Shown piece after piece: positions 33,354-45,474 of a DNA stretch of 64,000 bases. Position 1 is the stretch's first letter, and each line of letters begins with the position of its first letter. The translations under genes and the position numbers were made by a program. The stretch spans positions 2,294,001 to 2,358,000 of the forward strand of contig NJPS01000046.1 of the NCBI GenBank assembly GCA_002946415.1, written 5' to 3'. Below the pieces are notes generated by a model. It searched no databases and was not told the origin of the DNA. It saw only the letters and a list, made by a program, of their open reading frames with translations. This stretch comes from Rutstroemia sp. NJR-2017a BVV2 (lineage: Eukaryota > Ascomycota > Leotiomycetes > Helotiales > Rutstroemiaceae).

Positions 33354-35675
33354 ATGCCTCCGCGTCCCACGAAACCGCCCGCCGCGGCACCGCGTCCCAA
33401 TCCCCTAAGGAATATCAAAACTATTCAAGCGCCTACAGCTCTTTCTCGAAAAGCAGCAGTTGCCAAGCCAAGACGTGCCTGTCCCAATCCACAGTGTAAC
33501 AAACCTCAAATCGAAGATGGAGTTTGTCATAACTGTGGTACCGTCGTTGATGACTCAAATATCGTTGCTGAAGTCCAGTTCGGAGAGACGAGTAGCGGTG
33601 CAGCTGTGGTTCAGGGAAGTTTTGTTGGTGCTGATCAGGGCGCTTCAAAGACTTTGGGCCCTGCTTTTCGAAGAGCTGGGGGTGGTGAATCAGATAAAGA
33701 GGCTACCCTTAGAGAAGGTGGGTGACGAAACATTGTATTGCTGGTTCACGACTAACAATTTGACAGGAAGACGTATCATGCAAGCATTGGCAAACCAGCT
33801 TTCAATTCAAGAGTCAGTTGTTGGTGTTGGTGTACAAATCTTCAAGCTGGCTTCTATGAATAATTTCATTCAAGGTCGGAGAACCGATATGGTTGCAGCC
33901 GTTTGTCTGTACAGTGCTTGCAGAAAGGAGAAGCCATGCAGAGTCATGCTTATTGATTTTGCCGACAAGATTCAAGTCAGTCTATCTGCACTTCCTCCTT
34001 CTCGCCATTCTAACTTCTTTAGGTCAACGTGTTCAAGCTTGGAAATACCTTCAAAAAGCTTCACAAAGAAATTTCCCTAGCTGCAGATGGTATTCTTCCA
34101 GTCCTTCCCGAAGATTTGATCTGGAGGTTTGCATCAAAACTCGAGTTCTACGAACAGACCCACAAAGTCGCGGAAGATGCGATCCGCATGGTTCAACGAA
34201 TGAGTCTCGATTGGATGATCATGGGAAGAAGACCATCCGGTGTCTGTGGTGCTTGTCTTATTCTCGCCGCACGTATGAACAATTTCCGCCGAACCGTCAC
34301 CGAAGTCGTATATATCGTCAAAGTCACCACACATACGATCCAAAAGCGTTTGGATGAATTCAAAAGAACACCTAGTAGTGCTCTTACAGTCGAAGAATTC
34401 CTCAACAATGAGTTCTTGGAGTCCGCTCATGACCCTCCATCGTTTTATGAACAGTCAGAGGAGTTCCTCAAGGAAAAGGCCGAGAAGGTAAAAGCAAGAG
34501 AGGAAAGGAAACGCAAACGTAAGCGTAAGGGAGAAACCATTGAAATACCTGATGATGAAGAAGGTAGTCCGGGTGATGAGAACGGAGATCCTGCAAGCAA
34601 GAGGCAGAGAACGGACATCTCGGGCGGTAGTCCATCGGAAGGCACACCTGCACCCTCCGCCGAAGGTCGACGAGACGCCGACGGATTCGCAATACCCGCC
34701 ATACCACTACCCCGAGATGGCAACATTGACCCACAACTTCTCGACGACGCAATTGAAGATGAATCCGGCACATCCTTCGATAAACTTGTTGAGCAGTTCG
34801 GGGATGACGACACCCCCGATACCGAAATTGACACCGAGCTAGCCCACCGTAATCGCGCTACAAGCCGTGGTCCTGGGCGCCCCCCGGGCTCCGCAGCTAA
34901 AGCCATCCAAATGCCTGCAGAATGGAATTCGGTGGAAGAAGAACTCGAACGCGAGATATCTGAAATGATTAGCGATCCGCACACTACAGAACACGCCCTC
35001 AGCTATGCTAAAGCCGCTAAACGTGCTCGCTACCATCTCCTTCTTGCCGAAGCCAACAATCCTCAAAAATACGTCTGCATGGATCAACTAATCGGTGAAG
35101 ATGAGTTTGCCGATGACCCGGAGGTTATTAATTGCATATTGCCAGAAGCAGAAGCAGCGAAGAAGGAAAAGGTTTGGGTCAATGCTAATAAGGATTGGTT
35201 GCGCAAACAACAATTAAAGGAGATTGAGAGGCGGAAGGCAGCGAATGGGCCCCCAAAGGCGAGGAGAAACCGCATGAAGAAACCGAGGATTGGGGAAGGA
35301 CAAACGAGTGCGGCGAGTACGCCGGCCGAGGCGGCAGTTAATGCGATGAAGCAGAGGAGTTGGTCGAAGAAGATTAACTATGAGGCGATTGCGAGTATGT
35401 TTGAAGGGGTTGGAAAGGGTGGAAAGGGCAGTTCGGGGCCGGGAAGTGCAGCGACAAGTGGGGTTACGAGTAGGGCCGACAGTGTAGTGGGAGAAGGGGA
35501 AGAGGAAGAAGAGGAGGAGGAGGAAGAGGAGGAAGAGCATGGAGGGGCTGCCGAAGATGATTGGAAGAAGGGGCTGGGTACCAATGAGTATGATGAAGAT
35601 GACACGATGGGATATGATGACGATGAGGGGGATGCGGGGATGGGCGATATGGATGAGGATGAGTTGTACAACTGA
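33354..35675 (+). CDS. BRF1: Transcription factor IIIB subunit BRF1 (TFIIB-related)
   Basis: Links TFIIIC and TBP to RNA polymerase III at tRNA and 5S genes; nuclear. Exons 33354-33717, 33767-33975 and 34023-35675; introns 49 and 47 nt; 741 residues. N-terminal zinc ribbon CPNPQC...CHNCGTVV (about residues 43-66), then two cyclin-like repeats (RRIMQALANQLSIQES to YSACRKEKPCRVMLIDFAD; and EDAIRMVQRMSLDWMIMGRRPSGVCGACLILAARM), the second carrying the conserved RRPSG block. Then a charged linker (KRKRKRKGE), and the Brf1 homology block VEEELEREISEMISDPHT to KVWVNANKDWLRKQQL that binds TBP/Bdp1. The C-terminal 60 residues are extremely acidic (Glu runs, then DEDDTMGYDDDEGDAGM). All parts complete. 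Confidence 0.96.
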
Positions 35676-36760
35676 GGTACGCGGTGGTCATTTGCTAAGA
35701 GGGTATTGGTTCGATAAAGCTTTCAAAGCGAAGTTGAGAGTCGTATATAAATTCTAGTGCTAGCTGTGCAGGAAAGACACATGGTGACTTTACGATACTG
35801 TAGATACCCGCTATAGAGCTTAAGAATAGAGAAAGAAATAGAATAGTTCGCATGGTCCATACAATAATGGTCACACTCTACTCAATGCTATGATATCCAT
35901 TATGCCCGTAGCCGATTCCGAGACATGGTCTCTTCCCCGGCTCCGGAAGGATGACCTCATGGCTTTGAGATTTGTGGCATGTCAATCATCACCCGATGGA
36001 AATGTTAACTAACTCTGTTCGACTGTGGAGATATCACCTTTGGACAGTTGAGAGACTGTTTCCGGAGGTGTGGTGCATGAGACCATAGCTTATATTGACG
36101 CATATTATTGATGATGTCGTCGTAGGTTTGTCCAAAATTAGAAATACATTGCCTTAAGTGTGGATCGTCCGAAGTTGTAACGGATACGGATGTCAAGCAA
36201 AATGCCTGTTAGCGGCATTCCCGGAAATTGTTTGTACGATGGAGCACAGACCGCATATTTGTCCAAAAAATTCTACCTCCGCAGTTTCGGTCTCTCGGCA
36301 CCAACGACAACGAGCTTCTTACTATTGACGAGACGACGGCTTGATGTTGATGATGGTTTGAGGGAAAAGCAAGTGCTCTTCACACATTCTTCATATGCTG
36401 AAATCTCAGGAGACTCTGAGGCATGAGAAAGGATCATCACAATCGGCGTCCAATACAGTACTTCGTATGTGACGAGGGAGCATCCTGGACGACGCGTCTG
36501 CTCCACTCAAGATGACTTTTTCTCAATCGTATCTCCACCTTTTCCAGCAACCTAAAGTTGCTGTGTTGTTTACGCCGGCATATCCCATACTATGTGTACT
36601 AAATCGGGCGCAATGGGATATACCCATCTCTGATCTTTGTCCCTTTTATATTCGTCTCATAGATAACTCTGGAATCGTTCGTTTCATTTGGAATCTCCTC
36701 CAAACACAGTCGTTAATTTGAACTACATCACATTCGTTTTCTCTTTCTATTACACTCATT
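35676..36760. other. Intergenic, no supported gene
   Basis: 1.08 kb before the cysteine-repeat gene. Frames on both strands at 36190-36510 overlap in antisense with no domain. The final 100 bp contain a pyrimidine-rich stretch typical of fungal promoters. Confidence 0.5.
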
Positions 36761-39007
36761 ATGAGGCCTCAACTACCGGTCTCCTTTCTTTTTGTGGCCG
36801 CTTTGGCGACAGCTCAAAGCTCTAATTCCACCGATTGCGTCTCCCAATACACAAGCTGTCTCGATAATGGCGGGGCAGATAACACTTGCGAATCAAACAA
36901 CGCTGTTTGTAAGAATGAGTGCGCCGATTCTTATGGATCTTGTCTTCAGAATGGTGGAGACGCAACCACTTGCATGACGAGCTACAACAACTGTTTAGAT
37001 TCGTTCACAGTCTTTGCATCTGCAGCTACCTCCGCTGGAAAGGACTGCGTCTCTCTCTTCAGCTCCTGTCATGATAGCGGAGAAGCAGATAACACCTGCA
37101 ATTCCTACAATGCACAATGCAAAGACAAATGCTCAACCATCTACGGGACATGTCTGACTAGCGGCGATGCGGATTCGGCTTCCTGCATGACCCAATACAA
37201 TTCTTGCTTGGATTCTTTCAGTGTTTTCGGGACTGCAGCTTCCTCCGCAAACATTGACTGTGTTTCATTGTTCAGCACCTGTCGCAGCAATGGAACAGCA
37301 GATAATACTTGCAATTCATATAATGCTCAGTGCAAGGATAAATGTTCAGTCATATATGGAACTTGTCTCTCGAGTGGTGCCGCCGACGATTCTGCATGCA
37401 TGGGCCAATACAACAACTGCTTGGATTCTTTCAGTACCTCTACGTCCGCGGATTGCGTTACCAGCTTCACTAATTGCCGTAACAACGGTGGTGCAGCGAA
37501 CGAGTGTGCTTCTGAGTCAGCTACCTGCAAGAACGATTGCTCAATCAGCTATTCTACCTGTCTGTCCAGTGGAGATGCCAACGACAGTGCATGCTTGACG
37601 CAGTACGATGGCTGCTTGGTCTCATTCGACACGGTTACCAACAACGTGGACTGTGTTACCAGATATACGAATTGCGAAGCAGATGGAACCGCCGATAACG
37701 ATTGCTCCGCAGATAATGCTCAATGTAAGACGGACTGTTCTACGAGCTACTCGACCTGTCTATCAAGTGGAGATCCAACACTCGCCGAGCCTTGCTTGAA
37801 CCACTACAACCAATGCCTTGTATCCTTCTCCTGGGAGACCAACACTACGACCGCGGGTGAAGACTGCGTCACCAAATACATGAGCTGCGATGACGCGGAC
37901 AACACTTGTTCAGCGTCCGCCGCACAATGCAAAAACTCATGCTCAACTTCCTACTCTACGTGTCTCTCCAGCGGCGATGAATCTCTCGAAGCCCCTTGCT
38001 TGATGCAATACGACAACTGCCTCGTCTCATTCAACAGCACAATTTCAAAAACAGACTGTACATCCTCATACCTCTCCTGCGATCTCGCCGACAACGAATG
38101 CTCAGCCAACAACGCTGCCTGCAAAAATACTTGTTCCGTCGCCCTCGACATCTGCCAATCAAGCGGCGACCCCGCCCTGACCGCCACCTGCGAAAAACAA
38201 TACACATCCTGCCTCGTCTCCTTCGCAGCCGCCACATCCGCCATCAGCGAATCATGCGTCGATGAATATCTCTCCTGCGATTCCGCGGACAACACCTGTT
38301 CTGCCCTCGACGCATCCTGCAAAAACCGCTGCGCAACCGCCTACGACACCTGCAACACCAGTCCCGACAACACAACCAGCACTGGTGCAGCCAAAGCGCC
38401 GCAGTGTCTCCAGCTCTACGATCGCTGTCTCGTAACTTTCACCACCAACTCGACCATCCCCGCAGGCGAAGACTGCGCATCGAAATACTACGCTTGTGAT
38501 GGCCCTGCAAACGAATGCAACGCCGATTACGCGCAGTGCAAGAACTCGTGCGGAGTGGCGCGCGATACCTGTCGCTCGAGCGGAGACGATGCGCTGGTTT
38601 CATTCTGTGATGGTCTGTATAACAGCTGCTTGGATCCGGTGGCCAGCACGAATATTACGACGAATGCGACGAGTACGGTTACAGCGAGTGGATTCAATGC
38701 TACGGCGGCGGCGAGTACGGTGGTGTTGCCGACGGATAGTTTGAGGGCGAATTTGAGCACGGCCGTGGCGAGTGCGACTTCAGCGATGAGTGTGAGTGCG
38801 GTGCCGACGGGGGCAGTTAATGCGACGGGGAGTTATGTCTATGGTGCTAGTTCTTCGGTTGTGAAGACTAGCTCGGTGGTGGTGAGTGCTGTGCCGACGG
38901 GAGTTGGGAATGGTACTCTGGCTGCTGCTAGCGGGAGAGTGAATTTGAGCAGGGCGAGGAAAGCGTTTGCTGGTGATGAGGTTGAGGAGTGTGAGGTTGA
39001 TGAATAA
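36761..39007 (+). CDS. Secreted protein with nine 8-cysteine modules
   Basis: Single-exon 748-residue protein. Residues 1-19 form a signal peptide ending ...LATAQ. Residues 25 to about 630 consist of nine tandem modules of roughly 60-72 residues, each with eight cysteines in the order DCVS-x-YxxC, ADNxC, AxCK, xxC, YxxCLSSGD, xxxC, YxxCL, SF. I count 72 cysteines in this part, with the Cys framework kept in every copy although loops differ in length (the first loop shrinks from DNGGADNTC to DDADNTC). N-glycosylation sites (NST, NTT, NAT) are frequent. The C-terminal 115 residues are Ser/Thr/Val/Ala-rich with no hydrophobic tail, so there is no obvious GPI anchor, and end in an acidic EVEECEVDE. 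I do not recognise the family; extracellular adhesive, protective or chitin-related roles are guesses. Confidence 0.9.
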   Translation: MRPQLPVSFLFVAALATAQSSNSTDCVSQYTSCLDNGGADNTCESNNAVCKNECADSYGSCLQNGGDATTCMTSYNNCLDSFTVFASAATSAGKDCVSLFSSCHDSGEADNTCNSYNAQCKDKCSTIYGTCLTSGDADSASCMTQYNSCLDSFSVFGTAASSANIDCVSLFSTCRSNGTADNTCNSYNAQCKDKCSVIYGTCLSSGAADDSACMGQYNNCLDSFSTSTSADCVTSFTNCRNNGGAANECASESATCKNDCSISYSTCLSSGDANDSACLTQYDGCLVSFDTVTNNVDCVTRYTNCEADGTADNDCSADNAQCKTDCSTSYSTCLSSGDPTLAEPCLNHYNQCLVSFSWETNTTTAGEDCVTKYMSCDDADNTCSASAAQCKNSCSTSYSTCLSSGDESLEAPCLMQYDNCLVSFNSTISKTDCTSSYLSCDLADNECSANNAACKNTCSVALDICQSSGDPALTATCEKQYTSCLVSFAAATSAISESCVDEYLSCDSADNTCSALDASCKNRCATAYDTCNTSPDNTTSTGAAKAPQCLQLYDRCLVTFTTNSTIPAGEDCASKYYACDGPANECNADYAQCKNSCGVARDTCRSSGDDALVSFCDGLYNSCLDPVASTNITTNATSTVTASGFNATAAASTVVLPTDSLRANLSTAVASATSAMSVSAVPTGAVNATGSYVYGASSSVVKTSSVVVSAVPTGVGNGTLAAASGRVNLSRARKAFAGDEVEECEVDE

Positions 39008-40440
39008 GTGGTAAATATGAGATATGAGAGGGTATGATGTCTCTTCGGCGTAGAAAAAACAGACCGATTTGAGACAATATATTGCAGCTGAATACTATCA
39101 TCAGATAAATATTCTAAATACTCTAAGATATTATAATGTTTTAATTATCCAAATGTCTTTTAAGTAATATTATCGGCCTGTTATTTCTGACCCGGAAAGG
39201 ATGTGTAGGAGAATTGCACGTGGTCTGGAAGATGATTGCTACTTGTATTAATCTGTAGAATGTGTAATTTATACAATTACGATCAACGATCAGGAGCCTC
39301 TCACAGCTCAATGAAGTGCACAACTACCTGAATGCTGATTGAAGACGGCTATATCAATTGAAGCTATCGATCAACATGGACGTATTCCAGGTTCGTCGCA
39401 TGTTTCTGCTTTCCTCATCTTCATAATTGACGCAACTGTTGGACGGAACATTGCCGGTCGAATGTCCCCGGAAAGTACTTCCTCCACGTCTAACCTCGTG
39501 CTTCTCTACCAACGACGTTCACAACACGATTGACGATTAACGATTAACGATTCCCGAGCCAGCGTCCTCCCTGACTGGTCCTCTCCAATATCCATCCAAT
39601 GCAGGAACAATAGCTACTAATATGGCCGACTCGTCTCCTTGCCTCGGCTAGCACCACGGCACCTTTGTAGCATAGCTAGTCAGCACGCACCGTGCCAATC
39701 ACAGTGATGATGTCAGGCGATAGTGAGCGATTAACTTCCCTCCACTCCTCAGCGAACGCCTCGTCAAGGCATTCCTTGCATCATCATTAGGCCCCTTCCG
39801 GCTACGCGCGCTTGCTCTATCCCCAATGGCGTTACTGCGCGTCCTAATCACAACGCCCACCCACGCCTCCGACCAAGGTAGCACCGTCGCAATGCGTGTT
39901 GTAACCTAAGGCTGCAATGGATAGCTTGCCCGCAGCTCGAGAAGGTCCGAGCTCCCTTCTGCTGCGACCTTGACCTTAACCTTACCCTTACCCTTACCAA
40001 CATTCAGCCATTCCGCTTCTCCTCCCATTTCTCCCATTTCCCCATGCTCTTGCCCTCTTGCCCTTCTCCCCTTCCGTTCCAGCCAATCACCAATCAGAGC
40101 GCCGGATCATGGGCGTCTCCTCCTCTTTCCCTCAGCTTCTTTTCCCTCTTTTTCCCTCTTTCTAACCCCCAACCACCTACCACCGATCACCTACCTACTA
40201 CCTACCTGTACCCTAGCCTACCCTACCCTTCCCTCTCTCCAGCCAGCTTGTTTTCCTCCACTTTCCCTCCTTCTCCCCAACCTAAGTGTTGCGCCGCATT
40301 TTCGTCTCTTTATATTGCCAGACGTTCGTGATTGTTTGTGATTCTTGATATTGTTGGAATCTCTTCATCGTATCGTATTTTATCTCGATCTATCTCTATC
40401 TTATCTACAACTACATATATCAATTACCTACCCTTTAATC
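39008..40440. other. Intergenic, no supported gene
   Basis: 1.4 kb. From about 39960 to 40440 the + strand is strongly pyrimidine-rich (C/T blocks), which is probably the long leader of the acidic-protein gene. Frames inside it follow from composition. Confidence 0.55.
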
Positions 40441-41272
40441 ATGTCGACAAGAAAGAGAAAGGCTGATGATGAGGAGCTTGTTGCCCTCCCATCCGATGAG
40501 AGTGAGGAGGAAGAGGAGTAAGTATTTCATCTATTTATCATCCACAACATCGTCGCATCCACCATTCAAGCTCTCAATTGATCGCAATGTATTGACATGG
40601 AGCTTCACTTCTCGTTACATTCACGGTCACTCGTCGCAAAGACTTCTCACTTAATTGAGCGCATCCTCAGCTGAAATGACACCATCGTCCTTACATCATT
40701 ACTTCATCCAAGATCAATGCTAATCGATACTTCCTATAGGTATGAAGACTCCGACGGCGAAGGTGGAGCTGTGGCTTCTGCTGGATCTGACGAAGATGAA
40801 GATGAAGAGGAGGAGGAAGAACTAGAAGACGAAGAAGAAGTCCAAGGTATGCGCCATTTTAGCCTAACATATCCACACCCACCCAACGCCTTATCATCAC
40901 ACACCTCTCATCCACTTTCTACCATCTTATCTCATCTCCATCTCCCAACCACACTCTCCACTAACACTCACCCAAACAGAAACCGCGCCACCAACCAAAA
41001 AGCGCAAGACGGGCCCGGTATCCGCAGACGTCCTGCCCGTCGACGAAGACGAGGTCTCGGACGCTGCTGAAGCCGAAGGTGACGACAACGTACCTGAAGA
41101 CGACGGCGTAGTAGACGACGAGGAAGATTCCGCTGAGGAAGAGGAGTCTGCTGAGACTGCTCCGGCTAGTAAAGCTAAGGAGGTAAAAGGTGGAGCGGTT
41201 CCTGCCGATGATGATTTGGAGGAAGTGGATGAGGCGGTTGCTGCTGACGAGGCAGACGATGACGACGAGTAG
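40441..41272 (+). CDS. Highly acidic nuclear-type protein, possible histone chaperone
   Basis: Three exons, 40441-40517, 40740-40846 and 40980-41272, with introns of 222 and 133 nt; 158 residues. Starts MSTRKRKADDEE with a basic patch, then long Glu/Asp stretches, a second basic patch (PPTKKRKTGP, a classical NLS pattern) and an acidic C-terminal half ending EAVAADEADDDDE. More than a third of residues are acidic. Such composition is typical of histone-binding proteins. A stretch DDLEEVD recalls the CHZ histone-H2A.Z chaperone motif but the diagnostic remainder is missing, so Chz1 identity is not claimed. The long C/T-rich leader suggests strong constitutive expression. Confidence 0.7.
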
Positions 41273-44200
41273 GTTGTTGTAGTTGTTCGGGTTTCGAAGT
41301 GGTGATGTAAGGTTGCGATATACGATGCTTGTGGATATCTTGTTTTATTTTGTGGTCGGTCGGCCGTGGAGCTTGGATTGTATTCTGCTCCACTTTGGTT
41401 GGTTGGTGGGTGGGTGTCCACTCTCGGTACCAGTACGTATGATACCGTGCGACTATCTATAAACTGTACCTACGCGAATAAAATTTGGATATGCACAAGT
41501 ATCGGCACGTTGCATAGCTTTGAGGCTCGACGAATAAGGAGGGGTTTGGCGATAAGGATAGGAATTGAATTGGGATTGGAAATGGAATAAGATGGGAAAG
41601 CAAAAGACAGAGTTTTTGATGTAGAAGTAGTTATGTTGTTACTTGTGTTATTTAAAATCATTCATCCATTGGGTACCTTGCTTGTTTATCTCAACTCTAC
41701 GTTTGTGTTCTTGTCACTGGGCTCTCGGGGAACAAGTTTACAGTAACATTGCACCATGGTATATCTGTGCCGATGATGTCGTAGTGAGTGAGTAACTCTC
41801 CTAATTGTCAATATAATATACTCGGCTGCCACTCATTCAAAGCAATTTATCCTGTCTATCAAGATACTATCAGAGAGGTAAAGAGGGAGAAGGGGGAGAG
41901 AACTACTCCCACATGTGAGGAACCGCTCCTTGTGTGCATACTTATACACTCTCCGAGCTCGCATTGTTACCATACACGCCGCACAATCACCCAACCAAGC
42001 AGAACTACCCAGGTGCTTAACTTATCTATAACTCGCTGGCACTTGCCCGCCGCTGCCATCTTCAGGAGGAAAAGGTCGAGATAGACACAAAGTCCTTTGC
42101 GCATTTGATGCCGGTTTTGAGAGACTTCATCCTTTGATTGAGGTTCTGACCAGTCCACAGGTAGAGAGCAAGATATGAAATGAAACTTCGTCGCCCTCTC
42201 CTAGGCTCCCTTGGCCATTGTACTGAGGAAGAATACGCAGGTTGGATGCGTCTTTCTTGTGGTTGGTTTTTTATTGGCGATGGAGGGCAGTGTAGCTGTG
42301 TTTGCACGGGGAGGAATTCGAAAAGTGTGTATGGGCACTGCAAGTACATATGTATGTTCAACTCAACTTAGCACAGCTACATTGAACACCTATACGCTTG
42401 GAAACGGGGAGAAGAAGAAAGTGTTCGCTGCCGACAAGCGGGATATACCCACGATCGGTTGAGTTTTACAAAGTACTGTAATTCTCAAGCTCGGACCATT
42501 TGCTATAATTTGATTGGATTTAATTTGGAATTAGGAGTCCAGTTCTCGTAATTTGCATGTGACTTTCCTTCAGTCCTGTTCCTATCACGGGCTGTTTGTT
42601 AGTAAAGAGTGGAGGCTGGGTTGGTGTACTCTGTAATAACAAGCACTATCCTGTGAGTTAAGATTAACCTCATCCGAAGTATAATTTGTGCTCGTGTGAC
42701 GTCGCCGGACGCGAATTGAGCTTGCGATCGCAATGAATGGAATTAATTCTCCACCGCGGAAAGTTTGATTGATGGGGAGCGGATTGCGGACTTTAAGATA
42801 TGAAGTATCTGCTGTCTGTACTCGAGTACCCCGTGTGTACTAGGTAGGTTGAGTACTTTACTTTCGCATCCCGGGGGCAGGTATGTATCTTCTGTCGGTA
42901 GTAGATCTGGGATTGCTTTTCGTAAAAGCTCGTAAACGTACCCCCCAGACTGCTACGGCCAACTTCTCCATCTCCATCTCACCAGAAATACGGTGGAGAA
43001 GTCGCTTGTGGCAGGATAATTTACGAAGTGGACGAAGGACACGAAGGACACGTGTGTAGCACGTGTTAATGTACATAAGTAGGTACAGTACGGACGTAGC
43101 TGAGTCTCTGTCTCGAAACAAGGGGTAAGTAAGAGTTGGAGCGGAGCGGAGTGGATGTGGATTGGCTGCATATGCAGGTATGACGGGATGGCTATTTACG
43201 GCCCGTGTGAACGATTATTATGGTGGGTGCGGTAAGGTTGAGTAGATGTCTTGTATTAGAGTATGTCTTGCTGGAACTAATTGGGATGGAGGAGGAAAGG
43301 AGACGAGCAGAGCAGAGATGGACAAGCACTTTGAAGACAATACCTCGCTGAGCTGTTCACTAGTACCTGGACCGACTACATAGTGCAAAGTTACTTTAGT
43401 ACAATATATCTGTCCTTGCATTACGGATTCCACCATACGATATCCTGGCCTATCTTGTTATCCTATCCGACGCCTATCATCACATCCATAAGCGAATCAC
43501 CAGCCCCCCTGGCGACGTCCATATAAAAATACATTAAGCTCCGTAACTCGCTCGGTGCAAGATCGACGGTGAGAGCGAACACAAACACATCTGATGTAAT
43601 GATCCCAGTCGGTTTGGAAACACGGCAAACCTTATCCCTATGCCAATGCGACCTGCCCCTTGTTTATTTACCCCTCGCTGCAGTGCTTGTATGGAGAAAC
43701 CCATAGAGCGGATACTTTCGACACAGCGCTGGTATCTGGTATCTGTCGGTAAGGATAGACGATGTGATAGACGTGATAGTGATAGATGGGATAGGATGCA
43801 GCCCTTCATCTTTTACCGTCCGTACCTCGTACTGTGCTGTCTCCCAAGGCCCTTGCGTGCTCTCTTGCTTGCGGTGGTCTGCCAGGTCTGCAGGTCTCCA
43901 GGTCTCCAATTTTCTTTTATCTCTCGTAGGGCGCACGCAGGGAATGATGGGTAATGGCCAAAACCTGTTGATTTCGATTATCCATCCAATCTTAAAATTC
44001 TTCTGCCCTTCCCTCCATTATGCAACTCCAACTGCCACAACGCGGGAGAGAAACAGATGGGATGAGCTGATTAGATAATAAGATGAGATGACGAGAGGAT
44101 TAGATGATTATGGTATGGATGTCCTTTTCTCGAAGGCTTCCTACTTCAATGCAAGACAAGAAGACAGACCCGCTCCCACGCACACGCACGCACTTGCTGC

Positions 44201-45474
44201 ATTCATTTCGTTTTTCCCACCTTCATAAGCTGCTCCGTACACAACCGACACCGACCAAGCTTTTTATCTTTCGGTCTTGATTGGATCTGCTGCGTTTGAT
44301 TGGATTCGACCACATCTTGTTCCAATTTTCGTCCCTCCTTCTCTTTCTTGCTCCAGTCGCAGCGCAAATCCTTTCTATTCTGTTCTCTTCCTACCTGGCC
44401 GGCTGGTTACGTTCGTCGCTCATCATTCGTTCATCCGTTCCTCTAAGGTTATCCATTCGTTGATTGACCGTTCGTTAGCTGTCAGATACGAAGGGACAGT
44501 TTGACCGGTCTTTCCTCTTTCCTCTTTCCTCTTTCCTCTTCCCTTTTCCCTCTCTTGTCCTTCCCCTTCCCCTTCTTCTGTGCCCCCTTCTTTTCTCAAC
44601 TACCGAGTAGCCGTTCGTCGCATTGCATTGCATCGCATCGCAGCACCTCGCAGCACCTCGCATCGCTGTGCAATTTTTCTTCGTTTCTTTTTCTGTTCGT
44701 TTTTGTGCTGTTCGCGTGCAGTCGTCCACCACTACCACTTTCTGTCTACATTAAGGTTGCGAAGATTTCCTTGGTTTTCATCACATCGACCTCTCTCCTC
44801 GGTGTTTGAGAGTATTTGGTTCATTATTTATTGATTGACATTGCGACGGGCGAGCTCATTGATTGATTGTCTCATGATTGATTGACTGCATTTATACCTG
44901 TACCTTCTTCATTCGTTTTCTGCTTTCCTCTTTCCCACGGATTTGCCGGTTCATACCATCCACTGTTCGCTATTCCATACAAGACCTGCTTCGTACCTAC
45001 CCATCTACTGCTGTCTTGTATTTTTGTTTCTGGATCCTCGGTTTCGGAACGTTGGACAAGAATCTATCTTGTCACCCACTACGAAATATACTCACTCGCT
45101 ACTCACGACTCACTTCTTACTCGCTACTCGCTACTCACAACTTATTCATTATTTACTACTTACTACTACTCGCTACTTCAACGACTATCACACAAATTAC
45201 ACAACCTGCACCCATTCTTGTTGTCATTGCAGCGTCCATCCTATCCTATCCCATCCTCCTCACCCACCCACCGTCATCCACTGTCCCCATCTATCCAACC
45301 CATCCATTTACCATCCATTGTTGTGGAGAGAAGAGGGGGGTACGTACCGCGGGACACACAAAATAATCTGAACTCCACCCAATTTTTTTTATCGAAAATC
45401 CTTAAAAATTTGAGTCAAAAAAGACGGCCCGATATATTTTTGGTTTTCTGTTTCTCGTTTTCTATTTCGAGAAG
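41273..45474. other. Long gene-poor stretch, probable extended promoter and leader
   Basis: 4.2 kb with no protein frame that has a domain or splice support. The last kilobase is rich in C/T and low-complexity units: TCCTCTTTCC repeats at about 44512-44540, GCATTGCATCGCAGC-type repeats at about 44620-44660, and CTACTCG repeats around 45090-45180. These look like a long 5' leader of the gene at 45475, as seen for some fungal regulators, with several upstream ATGs. Confidence 0.5.

Noticed and set aside
42211..42462. 83-codon frame with hydrophobic start as secreted protein
   Set aside because: No pyrimidine leader, no codon bias, overlaps antisense and alternative frames, no cysteine pattern or intron logic.
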